Assembly: GCA_016124855.1 (NCBI GenBank)
Contig: WGMX01000014.1
Coordinates: 62,001-126,000, forward strand
Direction: 5' to 3'
DNA length: 64,000 nt
DNA from: Anaerolineaceae bacterium
Lineage (GTDB): Bacteria; Chloroflexota; Anaerolineae; Aggregatilineales; Phototrophicaceae
The notes below the pieces were generated by a model. That model worked only from the letters and a program-made list of their open reading frames with translations, was not told the DNA's origin and ran no database searches. The translations under genes and the position numbers were made by a program. Below are positions 17,067 to 25,998 of the stretch, piece by piece; the stretch's first letter is position 1, and each line of letters starts with the position of its first letter.

Positions 17067-17285
17067 AAATAAGGCTATTTTTGTCTATGAATACGTAAAC
17101 TGTTATTCGAATTCAAACATATTCAGCATGAGTTGTCAAGGAAAATTGCCGCATTTCGTATACTTTATCCAATCCTCTTTTTTTCTCCACGGACATGCAA
17201 TATAGAGCATTTTGCCCAAGACCTTTTAGGACTTACTTCTCTATTTTTGCCATGGCCTTTATTCCGCGTTTATGAATAAAATAGG

Positions 17286-17326
17286 AAAAGTAAAACCTTT
17301 ATGAATCCAAAAGGCTCTTTACTTTT
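17286..17326. promoter_or_regulatory. Imperfect long inverted repeat upstream of the small membrane gene
   Basis: AAAAGTAAA (17286-17294) pairs with TTTACTTTT (17318-17326), and inside them CCTTT (17296-17300) pairs with AAAGG (17310-17314) around a 9-base loop. The block lies between divergent genes (LacI leftward, small membrane protein rightward), about 48 bases before the TTG start at 17374. It could be a regulator site or leader hairpin. The rest of the 307-bp intergenic region shows nothing else convincing. Confidence 0.4.
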
Positions 17327-17373
17327 ACGATAAAAGTACTCTATCGACAGTTAGTGACCGAGGGATTTATAAC

Positions 17374-17595
17374 TTGAACAACGAAAGACCGGTTTTAGCT
17401 AACCTCCAACAACGCATCCTTTCCAAGGAAACAGGTCGTAGATTAGTCATGGGCGGTGTGATGCTGCTTGTGATCGGACTTATTTTCCTCATCGGCTATC
17501 CCAATCAAACCTCATATCGAATGGTTGGCATTATCGGAGCAGTCGAATTCTTTATTGGCCTCGTAATGTATCAATCCTTCGATAATCCCAAGTAA
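17374..17595 (+). CDS. Small two-helix membrane protein, unknown function
   Basis: The 73-residue frame starts with TTG (GAGGG lies about 9 bases upstream) and encodes a hydrophilic N-terminus followed by two hydrophobic segments, about residues 27-42 and 48-65. It ends at 17595 and is followed 42 bases later by a strong terminator, which supports it as a real single-gene transcript. I do not recognise a family. The non-ATG start is the only one available for most of the length. Confidence 0.6.
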   Translation: MNNERPVLANLQQRILSKETGRRLVMGGVMLLVIGLIFLIGYPNQTSYRMVGIIGAVEFFIGLVMYQSFDNPK

Positions 17596-17636
17596 CCGAC
17601 GAAAACCGCAAATTGCCATCTATATGGTTAGGAACG

Positions 17637-17667
17637 AAAAGCCCGCCGCGACAAGCGGGCTTTTTTC
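17637..17667 (+). terminator. Rho-independent terminator
   Basis: AAAAGCCCGC (17637-17646) pairs with GCGGGCTTTT (17655-17664) around an 8-base loop and is followed by a T run. It lies 42 bases past the stop of the small membrane gene. Confidence 0.9.
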
Positions 17668-17736
17668 GCCTCGATCAAGGTCGAACATATTCACGTGTCG
17701 AACGAGCTTCCCACTCGTACTCAATATGACTTGGCA

Positions 17737-17765
17737 TTGACGAACCCACCCTGCCCCATTAAAAT
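17737..17765 (+). promoter_or_regulatory. Predicted sigma-70-type promoter of rplY
   Basis: TTGACG (17737-17742) and TAAAAT (17760-17765) are exactly 17 bases apart, about 104 bases before the rplY ATG. Each hexamer differs from consensus at one base. Confidence 0.65.
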
Positions 17766-17868
17766 GCTCTCATTCAATAATTGCAATAATAAGCTGTCAT
17801 TTCCCCGTTAAGCGCATGGGCCGAATTCCTGAACGCTGATGGCAGACAGCAAACCAAGGAGTTCAATT

Positions 17869-18525
17869 ATGGCCGAAAAGTACGTTATCGAAGCGCAATC
17901 GCGCGAAATTGTCGGCAAAAAAGTGAGCCAGTTACGCCGTCAGGGAATTGTTCCTGTGACGGTTTACGGGCCAAAGGCGCAGCCGGTTAATCTTCAAGTT
18001 CCCTACCGCCCTCTTCAATTGGCATTGCTGAAGGCTGGTGGTACCAATCTTATCGAAATCAATGTAGGTGGTAACACGACACCAGTGCTTGCCCGTGAAG
18101 TTCAGCGCGACATCCTGCGGAACGACATCTTGCATGTTGATTTCTTTGCCGTTGACATGACTGCCAAAATTCGCATTGATGTTCCCTTGCACTTCGTAGG
18201 GGAAAGTCCTGCCGTTGCCACCAAGAAGGGTATTCTAGTTACCGGCCCCACGACCATCACGATCGAAACACTGCCCAGCCATTTGCTCAATCAAATCGAA
18301 ATTGACATCTCTGGCCTCAACGAGGTTGGCGACTCTATTCATGTCCGTGACTTGAAGTTGGACAAAGAAGTAATCGTCATCAACGATGTCGACGAAATGA
18401 TTGCCCGTATTTCACAGCCAGCAGCAGCCCGCTCTGAAGAAGATGCAGCCGCTGAAGAAGCAGAAGCCGCTGGTGAAGTTGAAATCATTAAGAAGGGTAA
18501 GGCTGACGAGGAAGAAGAAGGCTAA
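17869..18525 (+). CDS. rplY: 50S ribosomal protein L25 / Ctc family
   Basis: The 218-residue product is the long CTC form of L25. An N-terminal 5S rRNA-binding domain (1-95) has EAQSREIVGKKVSQLRRQG, VPVTVYG, HVDFFAVD at its end, and the TL5/CTC C-terminal beta-domain (95-185) has VPLHFVGESPAV and a GILV segment. A highly acidic tail rich in Glu and Ala follows. It binds 5S rRNA in the central protuberance of the large ribosomal subunit. The start ATG at 17869 is preceded by AAGGAG at 7 bases; a frame-open ATG at 17839 lacks that spacing. It is a single gene with its own promoter and terminator. Confidence 0.95.
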   Translation: MAEKYVIEAQSREIVGKKVSQLRRQGIVPVTVYGPKAQPVNLQVPYRPLQLALLKAGGTNLIEINVGGNTTPVLAREVQRDILRNDILHVDFFAVDMTAKIRIDVPLHFVGESPAVATKKGILVTGPTTITIETLPSHLLNQIEIDISGLNEVGDSIHVRDLKLDKEVIVINDVDEMIARISQPAAARSEEDAAAEEAEAAGEVEIIKKGKADEEEEG

Positions 18526-18545
18526 TCATTCTCCAATTTGGCTTC

Positions 18546-18574
18546 AAACGGGACATTAGTATGTCCCGTTTTTT
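18546..18574 (+). terminator. Rho-independent terminator of rplY
   Basis: AAACGGGACAT (18546-18556) pairs perfectly with 18561-18571 around the loop TAGT, followed by a T run. Confidence 0.92.
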
Positions 18575-18604
18575 ATTTCTCAAATACGCTTATCGTGTAT
18601 TCAA

Positions 18605-18629
18605 CAAAAAAGGTGGCTGGCGCGCCACC
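18605..18629 (-). terminator. Rho-independent terminator of gyrA
   Basis: Read leftward, GGTGGC (from 18629) pairs with GCCACC (18617-18612) around the 6-base loop GCGCCA and runs into six T (complement of 18606-18611). It lies 33 bases beyond the gyrA stop and is separate from the rplY terminator facing it. Confidence 0.8.
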
Positions 18630-18662
18630 CTTCACAATCAGATTGTCCTAAAACACCGTTGA

Positions 18663-21158
18663 TTACTCGGCCACACCGTTGCTGCTAACCGAGCCATCCT
18701 GTTCGTCGCTAGGTTCGTCAGCAACTTCGGCACTCATAATAGCCACACCAACCACCTCGTCTCCGTCATACAAATCCATCAAGGTAACGCCTTGCGTACT
18801 ACGCCCCGTTTCACGGATTTGACTGAGTCGCGTGCGAAGCACAACGCCATACATCGTAATCAGCATAATATCGTCATTTTCGTTGATGCAGCGGAAATCG
18901 ACAATTGGCCCGGTCTTTTCGTTTCGTGCCAATGTGCGTACACCTTGACCATAACGCCCTTGCTGGCGATATTCGCTCAACTCGGTGCGTTTGCCAAAGC
19001 CGTTCTTAGTCACCACCAGCATATGCGTGTGGTTCTCATCAACCACATCCATCCCCGCCACCGCATCATCAAAATCCAGCTTAATCGCATGGACACCGCT
19101 GGCAGGCCGTCCCATTACCCGTACTTCCGACTCATGGAAGCGAATACTCTGCCCTTGTTCAGTGACCATAATCACATCTTGATCGCCATCCGAGTACTTG
19201 ACCCAGCCCAAATAATCATCGGGTTCGAGTCCCATTGCAATTAAACCGCTGGGACGAACTGCCGCGAATTCATCCAACGTCACACGCTTGATCTTCCCGC
19301 GCTTGGTCGCCATCACGAAATGCCCATCCAGCTCAAATGAGTCGACCGGCAGCACAGCCGTAATCCGCTCATCGGCTTCCAGATTCAAAATCGTGTGGAT
19401 CAGCGTCCCCTTATTGGCACGTCCCGTCTCAGGAATATGGAAGGCCCGCTCGGCGTACACCTTTCCCTTGTCGCTGAAGAACAGCAGATGCGCCAGACTA
19501 TTGCAGGCGAAAATGTCCAGCAGCGCATCTTCTTCTTTCGTCTGCATTCCCGTCACCCCCTTACCGCCTCGCCGCTGCGCGCGATAAGCCGATGCCGGAA
19601 CGCGCTTGATGTAGCCACGTCCAGTCATCGAAATGACAACTTCTTCTTCACGTACCAGATCCGACTCATTGAAATCAGTCGATACACCATAAAGAATTTC
19701 AGTCTTTCGGTCATCGCCATATTCTTCAGCCATCAACTGTACGTCTTCACGGATCAATGCCAAAATCTTCTCCGGCGAAGCCAACAAATCTTCGAGATAA
19801 GCGATTCGCGCCATCACCTCATTGAATTCATCTTGAATCTTCTGGCGCTCCAATGCAGCTAACCGTCGTAGTTGCATTTCAAGGATTGCGCTTGCTTGAG
19901 CCTCGCTCAGCTCAAATCGGCTCATCAATTTACTTCGCGCGTCATCCACATCATCCGCCGAACGAATCGTTTGAATAACCGCGTCGAGGCTCGAAAGCGC
20001 CTTCAACAAACCTTCCAGAATATGTGCCCGCGCTTGCAGCTTCCGCAGTTCAAATTGTGACCGCCGGACAATCACCTCATAACGATGATCAATGTAAATT
20101 TGTAAGCAGCGCTTCAAACCGAGTGTACGCGGCTCATTATTGACCAGCGCCAACATCTGGATACTAAACGAGCTTTGCAATCCGGTGTACTTATAAAGCT
20201 GGTTGAGAACCGTCTTGGGCTGTGCCCCAAACTTCAATTCGACGACAATCCGCATACCCCGTCGGTCAGACTCGTCGCGCAAGTCGGAAACATGCGGCAG
20301 CTTACCCTCACGCACCAGTTCGACAATCCGCTCCAAAATCAGTGTCTTGCCCACCTGATAAGGAATTGAGTTGAACACGATGCGAAAACGGTCGCCCTTC
20401 ATTTCCTCGACTTCCGCGCCCGCCCGCATAATCACGCGCCCTTTACCGGTGGCGTAGGCTTCTTTCAGTTCATCCCCCACCACAATCTGAGCGCCAGTTG
20501 GGAAATCCGGCCCATGCACAAACTGCATCAACTCATCAACTGTGATGTCGTCCATCCGACCATAATTATCAATCACATGGGTGATCGCCTGCGTCAGTTC
20601 CCGCAGATTATGGGGCGGAATACTGGTAGCCATACCCACTGCGATACCACTTGTACCGTTTAACAGTAGATTCGGCAGCCGCGCCGGTAATACATTCGGC
20701 TCTTGTTCAGTACCATCATAATTGTCAACAAAATCGACCGTATCCATATTCAGGTCGGTCAATAGCTCTTCTGCCATTTTTGCCAACCGTGCTTCGGTAT
20801 AACGCATCGCCGCCGGACGATCACCGTCAACACTGCCGAAATTCCCCTGCCCATCCACCAACGGATACCGCAGCGAGAAATCTTGAGCCATACGCGCCAT
20901 TGAGTCATACACGGCAGTATCGCCATGCGGATGATACTTACCCAGCACATCCCCGACGATACGAGCGCTTTTCTTGTACGCAGTGGTGCTGCGGATACCC
21001 TGCGCAAACATCGAAAACAGAATACGCCGGTGCACGGGCTTTAACCCATCACGTGCATCCGGCAGCGCACGCGCCACGATCACGCTCATCGCATAATCGA
21101 GGTAACTTCCACGCATCTCTTCGTTGATGTTGACTGCACGAACTTGACCAATATCCAT
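18663..21158 (-). CDS. gyrA: DNA gyrase subunit A
   Basis: The 831-residue product has the full GyrA layout. The N-terminal breakage-reunion domain has [29 protein letters not shown] and the quinolone-determining region [14 protein letters not shown]. The catalytic Tyr is in [10 protein letters not shown] near residue 121. The C-terminal six-bladed pinwheel carries the GyrA-box QRRGGKG, which separates GyrA from ParC. The tail is acidic. It forms an A2B2 tetramer with GyrB (not in this window) and introduces negative supercoils. At the E. coli Ser83 equivalent it has Thr, and Asp87 is kept. It is transcribed alone; a hairpin lies in its leader. Confidence 0.98.
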   Translation of the reverse strand: MDIGQVRAVNINEEMRGSYLDYAMSVIVARALPDARDGLKPVHRRILFSMFAQGIRSTTAYKKSARIVGDVLGKYHPHGDTAVYDSMARMAQDFSLRYPLVDGQGNFGSVDGDRPAAMRYTEARLAKMAEELLTDLNMDTVDFVDNYDGTEQEPNVLPARLPNLLLNGTSGIAVGMATSIPPHNLRELTQAITHVIDNYGRMDDITVDELMQFVHGPDFPTGAQIVVGDELKEAYATGKGRVIMRAGAEVEEMKGDRFRIVFNSIPYQVGKTLILERIVELVREGKLPHVSDLRDESDRRGMRIVVELKFGAQPKTVLNQLYKYTGLQSSFSIQMLALVNNEPRTLGLKRCLQIYIDHRYEVIVRRSQFELRKLQARAHILEGLLKALSSLDAVIQTIRSADDVDDARSKLMSRFELSEAQASAILEMQLRRLAALERQKIQDEFNEVMARIAYLEDLLASPEKILALIREDVQLMAEEYGDDRKTEILYGVSTDFNESDLVREEEVVISMTGRGYIKRVPASAYRAQRRGGKGVTGMQTKEEDALLDIFACNSLAHLLFFSDKGKVYAERAFHIPETGRANKGTLIHTILNLEADERITAVLPVDSFELDGHFVMATKRGKIKRVTLDEFAAVRPSGLIAMGLEPDDYLGWVKYSDGDQDVIMVTEQGQSIRFHESEVRVMGRPASGVHAIKLDFDDAVAGMDVVDENHTHMLVVTKNGFGKRTELSEYRQQGRYGQGVRTLARNEKTGPIVDFRCINENDDIMLITMYGVVLRTRLSQIRETGRSTQGVTLMDLYDGDEVVGVAIMSAEVADEPSDEQDGSVSSNGVAE

Positions 21159-21185
21159 AGCGGCTTCTATTCCCTGAAACTAATT

Positions 21186-21207
21186 GGGCGAAGTATATGC
21201 TTCGCCC
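21186..21207 (-). promoter_or_regulatory. Hairpin in the gyrA 5' leader
   Basis: GGGCGAAG (21186-21193) pairs perfectly with CTTCGCCC (21200-21207) around a 6-base AT loop. It lies 28 bases upstream of the gyrA start codon on the transcribed leader. There is no T run after it in the gyrA direction, so it is not a standard terminator; it could affect leader structure or act as a protein-binding site. Confidence 0.4.
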
Positions 21208-21234
21208 TTATTTCCCAAATTGAAGACTTTGATT

Positions 21235-21374
21235 TATCCCAATCACTTGCTCGCTTATCCCAATTTCGAGGCTGACAAATGATCTTATACAACCTCTAAA
21301 TTATACGTTAAATTGGCACTAAAAGCCAGCGTATCCCAAAAACAGTATCCCAAACGCTAATACTTTTATCCCAA
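21235..21374. promoter_or_regulatory. Cluster of five TATCCCAA repeats between gyrA and a TPR gene
   Basis: The octamer TATCCCAA occurs at 21235, 21255, 21332, 21346 and 21367, with related CCCAA blocks at about 21212 and TTGGGA at about 21380. All five are in the same orientation. The region lies between the divergent gyrA and TPR genes. Such clustering of one octamer in 140 bp suggests a multi-site binding region, but no known factor is recognised. Confidence 0.45.
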
Positions 21375-21446
21375 TTTGCTTGGGAAATCCCACATTAGTG
21401 TTCGCTCATGTTGTAAAATGTTGGAAATCAGTTTGAGGACTATCTT

Positions 21447-22553
21447 ATGCTTCGTGGCTTAAAAATTTTAGTCGTCCTAATCATCTTATTTTTCAGTGGG
21501 TTTAAGCCAGCTATTGGGCTAGAAAATTCGACAAATTTGCCCGAAGTTTATGTATATGTCGACAGAATATCCGATATAACCGGTTTAAAAGCGGAAGAAT
21601 TTATGATGGCGCTTAAACCACGTCTGACGCAGTCAAATGTGAACCTAGAATTTACCTCTGTTCAAAACCCATTTTTGCCTTCTGCGCGAAATACAGTCGC
21701 ACGTCTTAGCTTCGATCCTATATTTGATAACGAGAGAATCATTCAAGACTATGTTGTAAGTATTTCTGCCGATCCCCAAAAGCTCAAAGAAATATCCCCA
21801 ATATTGAGAAACGAGGTAGGTATCACAGTGTCCCTCTCATCACATACTGCTGTTGATACTGCTTACGCCATGCTTCTACTAGCAGTTGATCAGTGTAATC
21901 TTGCTATTCCTATATTTACCGACCCAAAAGTTGATAATAGCGACATAAGCGATACAGCAGATTACAACTTGGCGACTTGCTACCTACTCGAAGAAAACTA
22001 TCAAAAAAGTATCGACATTTACCAAAATCATTTGTATATGGAAACGCCTAAATTTCTCGGCATCAATTTAGCTTGGCTTTATCTGCAAACCGCACAAGTA
22101 AATAAGGCTTTCGATCTTATGAGTTCAGCCATCGAAACAGCCAAACAAACAAATGAAGCACCAGAAACATTACTTGCCGTTCGCGCTCAACTCTACAATC
22201 TGACTTTCCATTACGACAACGCAATAACAGACCTTACGACTGCTCTCGAACTCTCCCCTACCGATCCTGCTCTTTACACCCTGCGCGGACAGACTTACCT
22301 GCTCCTCTACGAATGGGACAAAGTCGCCGCCGACTACAACAAAGCCCTCGAACTCGATCCAAGCTATGCCGATGCCTATTTCTATCGCGGAGTCCTCTAC
22401 TACTCCATTCTCCAAACCGGACAAGCCATGTATACCGACGCCCTTGCCGACTTCCAACGCTATCTAGAACTCGCTCCCGATGGCGAACACGCCACCGAAG
22501 CCACACGCTACGCCACCGATATCCAAACCCAAATGAACGCCCTTAACAATTAA
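21447..22553 (+). CDS. Exported tetratricopeptide-repeat protein
   Basis: The 368-residue product begins with a signal peptide or N-terminal anchor (LKILVVLIILFFSGF). Residues 25-145 form an unrecognised beta-rich region, and then four or five TPR units follow from about 150 to 350. The clearest are ITDLTTALELSPTDPALYTL and ADYNKALELDPSYADAYFYR. TPR units are protein-binding scaffolds, so a role in an envelope complex is plausible. The 5' two thirds use AT-rich codons, whereas the last third (from about 22230) is much richer in C and G, which suggests a mosaic origin. GAGG precedes the ATG. A hairpin follows the gene. Confidence 0.8.
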   Translation: MLRGLKILVVLIILFFSGFKPAIGLENSTNLPEVYVYVDRISDITGLKAEEFMMALKPRLTQSNVNLEFTSVQNPFLPSARNTVARLSFDPIFDNERIIQDYVVSISADPQKLKEISPILRNEVGITVSLSSHTAVDTAYAMLLLAVDQCNLAIPIFTDPKVDNSDISDTADYNLATCYLLEENYQKSIDIYQNHLYMETPKFLGINLAWLYLQTAQVNKAFDLMSSAIETAKQTNEAPETLLAVRAQLYNLTFHYDNAITDLTTALELSPTDPALYTLRGQTYLLLYEWDKVAADYNKALELDPSYADAYFYRGVLYYSILQTGQAMYTDALADFQRYLELAPDGEHATEATRYATDIQTQMNALNN

Positions 22554-22600
22554 CTTTATATACACTAATCCACCGTTACTAATCGCCGCCTTAATGTACG

Positions 22601-22619
22601 GGCTTGCCGCTGGCAAGCC
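22601..22619 (+). terminator. Hairpin terminator after the TPR gene
   Basis: GGCTTGCC (22601-22608) pairs perfectly with GGCAAGCC (22612-22619) around the loop GCT. The following sequence TAAATTT is only weakly T-rich, so this is a probable, not certain, terminator. Confidence 0.55.
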
Positions 22620-22708
22620 TAAATTTGCATGATAAATCCTCCTGATGTTGTCCCCTAAAAATTACCTCAAACCATTTCCGAACCATCTGTCAACCAAAAC
22701 CACCAAAT

Positions 22709-23190
22709 TCTCCCTCATTTGGTTGGTAAACTCGTCCCGAAAGAGTTACATTTTGGTAACCCATTCACAAAACATTTGTGCTACGATATTCCTATATTTG
22801 TGTTCAGCTATAAGCTAACTGCCAACTACCGACATAAATCAAGGATTATCAACTCCAATGCGCTACAACCCTTCTCACAAAAAACTCGTCCTCCGCCTCT
22901 ACAAAGAAGCCTTCAAAGGCGATGTCGTGGCAACGTCCCGCTATACCGAAGTGCCAGAAAGAACCCTTCGCGACTGGATTTACGCAGCACATCGCGCGGC
23001 AGCCTCCCGTAAATCCGCTGCAGCGGCAGTGCCAATTGTGCAGCGGCGGTCATAGACGAGGCATCCGCTGCAATTGTGCCGTTTCAGCGCCATCTGGCGG
23101 GCATCCCGCCGTGCAAAATTGTCGATTCAGCGGTACCGAGAGAGCCTTCTGCCAGTCATTTCGGCGGAAAATATGCGAAATCTGCGAAAC
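22709..23190. repeat. Dispersed decaying element, copy C, with remnant ORF
   Basis: The leader (22709-22795) matches copy A closely: TCTCCCTCA, GGTAAACTCGTC, AAAGAGTTACATTTTGGTAA, CCCATTC and TGCTACGATA. Unlike copies A and B it retains a short HTH reading frame (22858-23055). The tail has GCGGGCATCCCGCC and TCATTTCGGCGG followed by AATATGCGAAATCTGC, shared with the ends of A and B. A further ATGCGGTACAACC at 23281, like the start of the HTH frame (ATGCGCTACAACC at 22858), hints at a second partial copy just before the acylase gene. Confidence 0.6.
22858..23055 (+). pseudogene. Remnant of a transposase-like helix-turn-helix protein
   Basis: The 65-codon frame encodes MRYNPSHKKLVLRLYKEAFK, then a short turn and PERTLRDWIYAAHRAAA. 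This is the shape of a homeodomain-like HTH at the N-terminus of many transposases and invertases (a helix of LVLRLY type, a turn, and a recognition helix with R.L..W). The frame dissolves into Ala/Ser-rich low complexity and stops at 23055. No catalytic DDE region follows. It lies inside repeat copy C and is best read as a remnant of the protein that once moved the element, though a short functional DNA-binding protein cannot be excluded. Confidence 0.55.
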
Positions 23191-23331
23191 TTGCGAATCA
23201 AGTACCTCAAGACGGTATCCTGCCTAGACAAATGACTGGCAGCTTTTGACTAACGACTGCCAATAGCACTTCCCTCTCAAATGCGGTACAACCATACTCA
23301 AAATAGTTTTCACGCCACATCGGAGTCTTTT

Positions 23332-25941
23332 ATGAAATTACTACGCAATATTTTCCTCGTTCTTTTGATGATTATTGTTCTCGCACTGATAGGAGCTGTC
23401 GTTGTTTATAATCGCTGGACACGCGGCCCTCTCCCTCAACAAGACGGTCAAATCACCATCACCTCCCAAAACACCACTGTCGGTGCACAAGCGGTTAGCA
23501 TTTCCGGACTTTCGGATAAAGTGGAAATCATTCGAGATAACTGGGGCATCCCTCAGATTTATGCCTCCAACACCCACGACCTCATCTTCGCACAGGGGTA
23601 TACCCAAGCCCAAGATCGTTGGTGGCAGATGGAATTTTCCCGCCACATTGGTAATGGTTCTATTCAAGAACTGACAGGCAAAAATAAAGAAGTGATGGGG
23701 CAGGATGTCTTCATCCGCACTGCCGGCTGGCGACGTGCTGCCGAAAAAGATTTCACCATCTATGATGATGAAAGCAAAGCAGTCTTACAAGCCTTCTCCG
23801 ACGGTGTAAATGCCTATATCCTCAACCGCTCCGCAGGACAGCTTGCCTTCGAATATAATTTGCTCGGCGTAACTGGGGTCAACATCACCATCGAACCTTG
23901 GACACCCGTTGACTCGCTCGTCTGGGCAAAAGTAATGGCTTGGAATCTCAGTGGAAATCGCAGCGCCGAATTGTTGCGCTCCGAGCTATATAAGAAGCTC
24001 GGTAAAGAAATGACGGATGAGTTTATACCGCCCTACCCTTACGACAATCCCGATAAACCAACTATTCTTCAAGCCGAAGACTTGCCCATAAGTGACACCA
24101 GCTTGAAAGCGCAGTCAGTGGATACCGCCGGCGTAATCGGTGCGGGTACACAGTTAGCGGGTAGCATCGGCCTCAATAGTCCATTGTTTCACCAAGAACC
24201 GAGTATCGGTAGTAATAACTGGGTCATCAGCGGCAAGCTGACCAAATCCGGCAAACCCCTTCTCGCAAATGATCCACATCTCAGCATCCAAATGCCTTCG
24301 ATTTGGTACGAAATCGGTCTGCACTGCCAACCAATTGGGGATGCATGTCCCTTCGAAGTAACGGGCTTCGCTCTTCCCGCGACTCCCGGCGTAGTCATCG
24401 GTCACAACACCCGTATCGCTTGGGGTGTAACCAATGTCGGCCCGGACACCCAAGACCTCTACACGCTCAAAATCAATCCGGATAACCCGCTTCAATACGA
24501 ATGGAATGGTTCATGGCGCGACATGACCACACACGATGAAATCATCCACTATGGTGATAGCCAAGACACTACCACCATTACCGTTCGCGAAACCCATCTT
24601 GGCCCTATTATCAATGACAATCAACTAGATGAAAGCGGAAAACCCAAAGGCTTCAACAATGACAATCCCATGGCCTTTCATTGGACTGCCACAGCTGAGC
24701 CCGGAACAATTCTTAAAGCCGTCCTGCTCCTCAACAAAGCCAGTAATTGGACGGACTTCCGCACTGCTTCTAGTTTCTGGGATGTCCCTGCACAAAACAT
24801 CATATATGCCGATGTCGATGGCAATATCGGCTATCAAACCCCCGGTCGTATTCCTATCCGTGCCGAAGGTCACAGTGGCTTACTCCCTGTAGATGGCACA
24901 ACTGACAAATACGAGTGGAAAGGTTATATCCCCTTCGATGATCTTCCGCGTATTTACAACCCGCCGCGTGGTTATATCGCCACCGCTAACCAAGCGGTTG
25001 TTCCACTTGCTTATTATGACCAACTCAAACAGAAACTCGGCAGCCAATTCGGTGAAAACAGCAACTACATCATTAGCGAAGAATGGGCATATGGCTACCG
25101 CGCCCAGCGTATCAACGAACTCATTCAAACCACCGGCCCACATACTGCCGATACGATAAAAGCCATTCAAGGGGATGATAAAAACATTGGTGCTGAAGAA
25201 ATCGCGCCATCACTCAAAGCCGTCACTTTCGCCGACTCGACATACACCGAAGCCCGCGACTGGATGCTCAATTGGGATTACCAGATGAAAATGGACAGCC
25301 AGCAAGCAGGGCTTTATGGCTACTTCTGGTGGCGCTTGGGTGAAGACATTTTCCGTGATCAAACCGGTGATCTTGTCGGCCCGGATGAGGGCGATCAAGG
25401 CATGTGGACAGTCAACCTGCTCCTCAAAAAACCCGATGATGCTTGGTGGGATGACGTCACGACGACCGATAAAAAAGAAACTCGCGATGATATTCTGGTC
25501 CGCGCCTTCGAGGAAGCCTATGACCAGATTAGCAAAGATCGCGGCTCAGATCGTGCTAACTGGGCATGGGGCAAATTTCATACAGCGACTTTTGTCAGCA
25601 ACCCACTCGGTCAAAGTGGCATCGATCTTATCGAAAGTTTGGTCAACCGGGGCCCGGTTCAAACCGCTGGTGGCCCCGATATTGTAAACGCCACCGGATG
25701 GGATTACGGCGAAGATGGCTTTAAAGTCGTCTCACTACCCTCGATGCGCATGATTATTGACCTCAGTGATCTTTCGCAGAGCCAAACCATGCACACCACC
25801 GGACAAAGCGGTCATCCTTTCAGCCCCCATTATGACGACATGATCGAATCATGGCGCAATATTATCTACCATCCTCAGCTTTGGACGCGCGATCAAGTCG
25901 ATAAAGCCAAAGTTAACGACCTGATACTCACCCCCAATTAA
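23332..25941 (+). CDS. Penicillin-acylase-family (S45) N-terminal-nucleophile hydrolase, exported
   Basis: The 869-residue product opens with MKLLRNIFLVLLMIIVLALI, a signal anchor. The alpha-chain region has VEIIRDNWGIPQIYASN, FAQGYTQAQDRWWQMEFSR, then a spacer. The beta-chain nucleophile Ser is at about residue 294 in IGSNNWVISG, followed by GKPLLANDPHL and a PGVVIGHN segment, as in penicillin G acylase and acyl-homoserine-lactone acylases. It should self-cleave at the Gly-Ser bond and hydrolyse amide-linked acyl groups. The ATG at 23332 has GGAG at 6 bases and precedes the signal sequence; an in-frame ATG at 23281 (MRYN) looks like element remnant sequence. Real substrate (lactone, lactam or peptide) unknown. 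Confidence 0.92.
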   Translation: MKLLRNIFLVLLMIIVLALIGAVVVYNRWTRGPLPQQDGQITITSQNTTVGAQAVSISGLSDKVEIIRDNWGIPQIYASNTHDLIFAQGYTQAQDRWWQMEFSRHIGNGSIQELTGKNKEVMGQDVFIRTAGWRRAAEKDFTIYDDESKAVLQAFSDGVNAYILNRSAGQLAFEYNLLGVTGVNITIEPWTPVDSLVWAKVMAWNLSGNRSAELLRSELYKKLGKEMTDEFIPPYPYDNPDKPTILQAEDLPISDTSLKAQSVDTAGVIGAGTQLAGSIGLNSPLFHQEPSIGSNNWVISGKLTKSGKPLLANDPHLSIQMPSIWYEIGLHCQPIGDACPFEVTGFALPATPGVVIGHNTRIAWGVTNVGPDTQDLYTLKINPDNPLQYEWNGSWRDMTTHDEIIHYGDSQDTTTITVRETHLGPIINDNQLDESGKPKGFNNDNPMAFHWTATAEPGTILKAVLLLNKASNWTDFRTASSFWDVPAQNIIYADVDGNIGYQTPGRIPIRAEGHSGLLPVDGTTDKYEWKGYIPFDDLPRIYNPPRGYIATANQAVVPLAYYDQLKQKLGSQFGENSNYIISEEWAYGYRAQRINELIQTTGPHTADTIKAIQGDDKNIGAEEIAPSLKAVTFADSTYTEARDWMLNWDYQMKMDSQQAGLYGYFWWRLGEDIFRDQTGDLVGPDEGDQGMWTVNLLLKKPDDAWWDDVTTTDKKETRDDILVRAFEEAYDQISKDRGSDRANWAWGKFHTATFVSNPLGQSGIDLIESLVNRGPVQTAGGPDIVNATGWDYGEDGFKVVSLPSMRMIIDLSDLSQSQTMHTTGQSGHPFSPHYDDMIESWRNIIYHPQLWTRDQVDKAKVNDLILTPN

Positions 25942-25950
25942 AAGCGAATC

Positions 25951-25978
25951 GTAGGGTGCACGGTTGTGCACCCACTAC
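25951..25978. terminator. Inverted repeat between convergent genes, possible bidirectional terminator
   Basis: GGGTGCAC (25954-25961) pairs perfectly with GTGCACCC (25966-25973) around GGTT; GTA-G and CTAC extend the stem with one bulge. It lies between the acylase stop and the Rieske gene stop. No T run follows on either side, so termination is likely but not certain. Confidence 0.5.
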
Positions 25979-25998
25979 ACATAGACTCAAAAATCTTC

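Noticed and set aside
19221-19233. GGGTTCGAGTCCC inside gyrA, identical to part of the tRNA T arm, as possible att site
   Set aside because: The match is 13 bases within a conserved coding region, lacks the rest of the tRNA 3' end and lies 19 kb away; it is probably chance.
23281-23331. N-terminal extension MRYN... of the acylase
   Set aside because: The segment resembles the start of the element HTH frame and lacks a ribosome-binding site; the ATG at 23332 has GGAG and begins a signal anchor.
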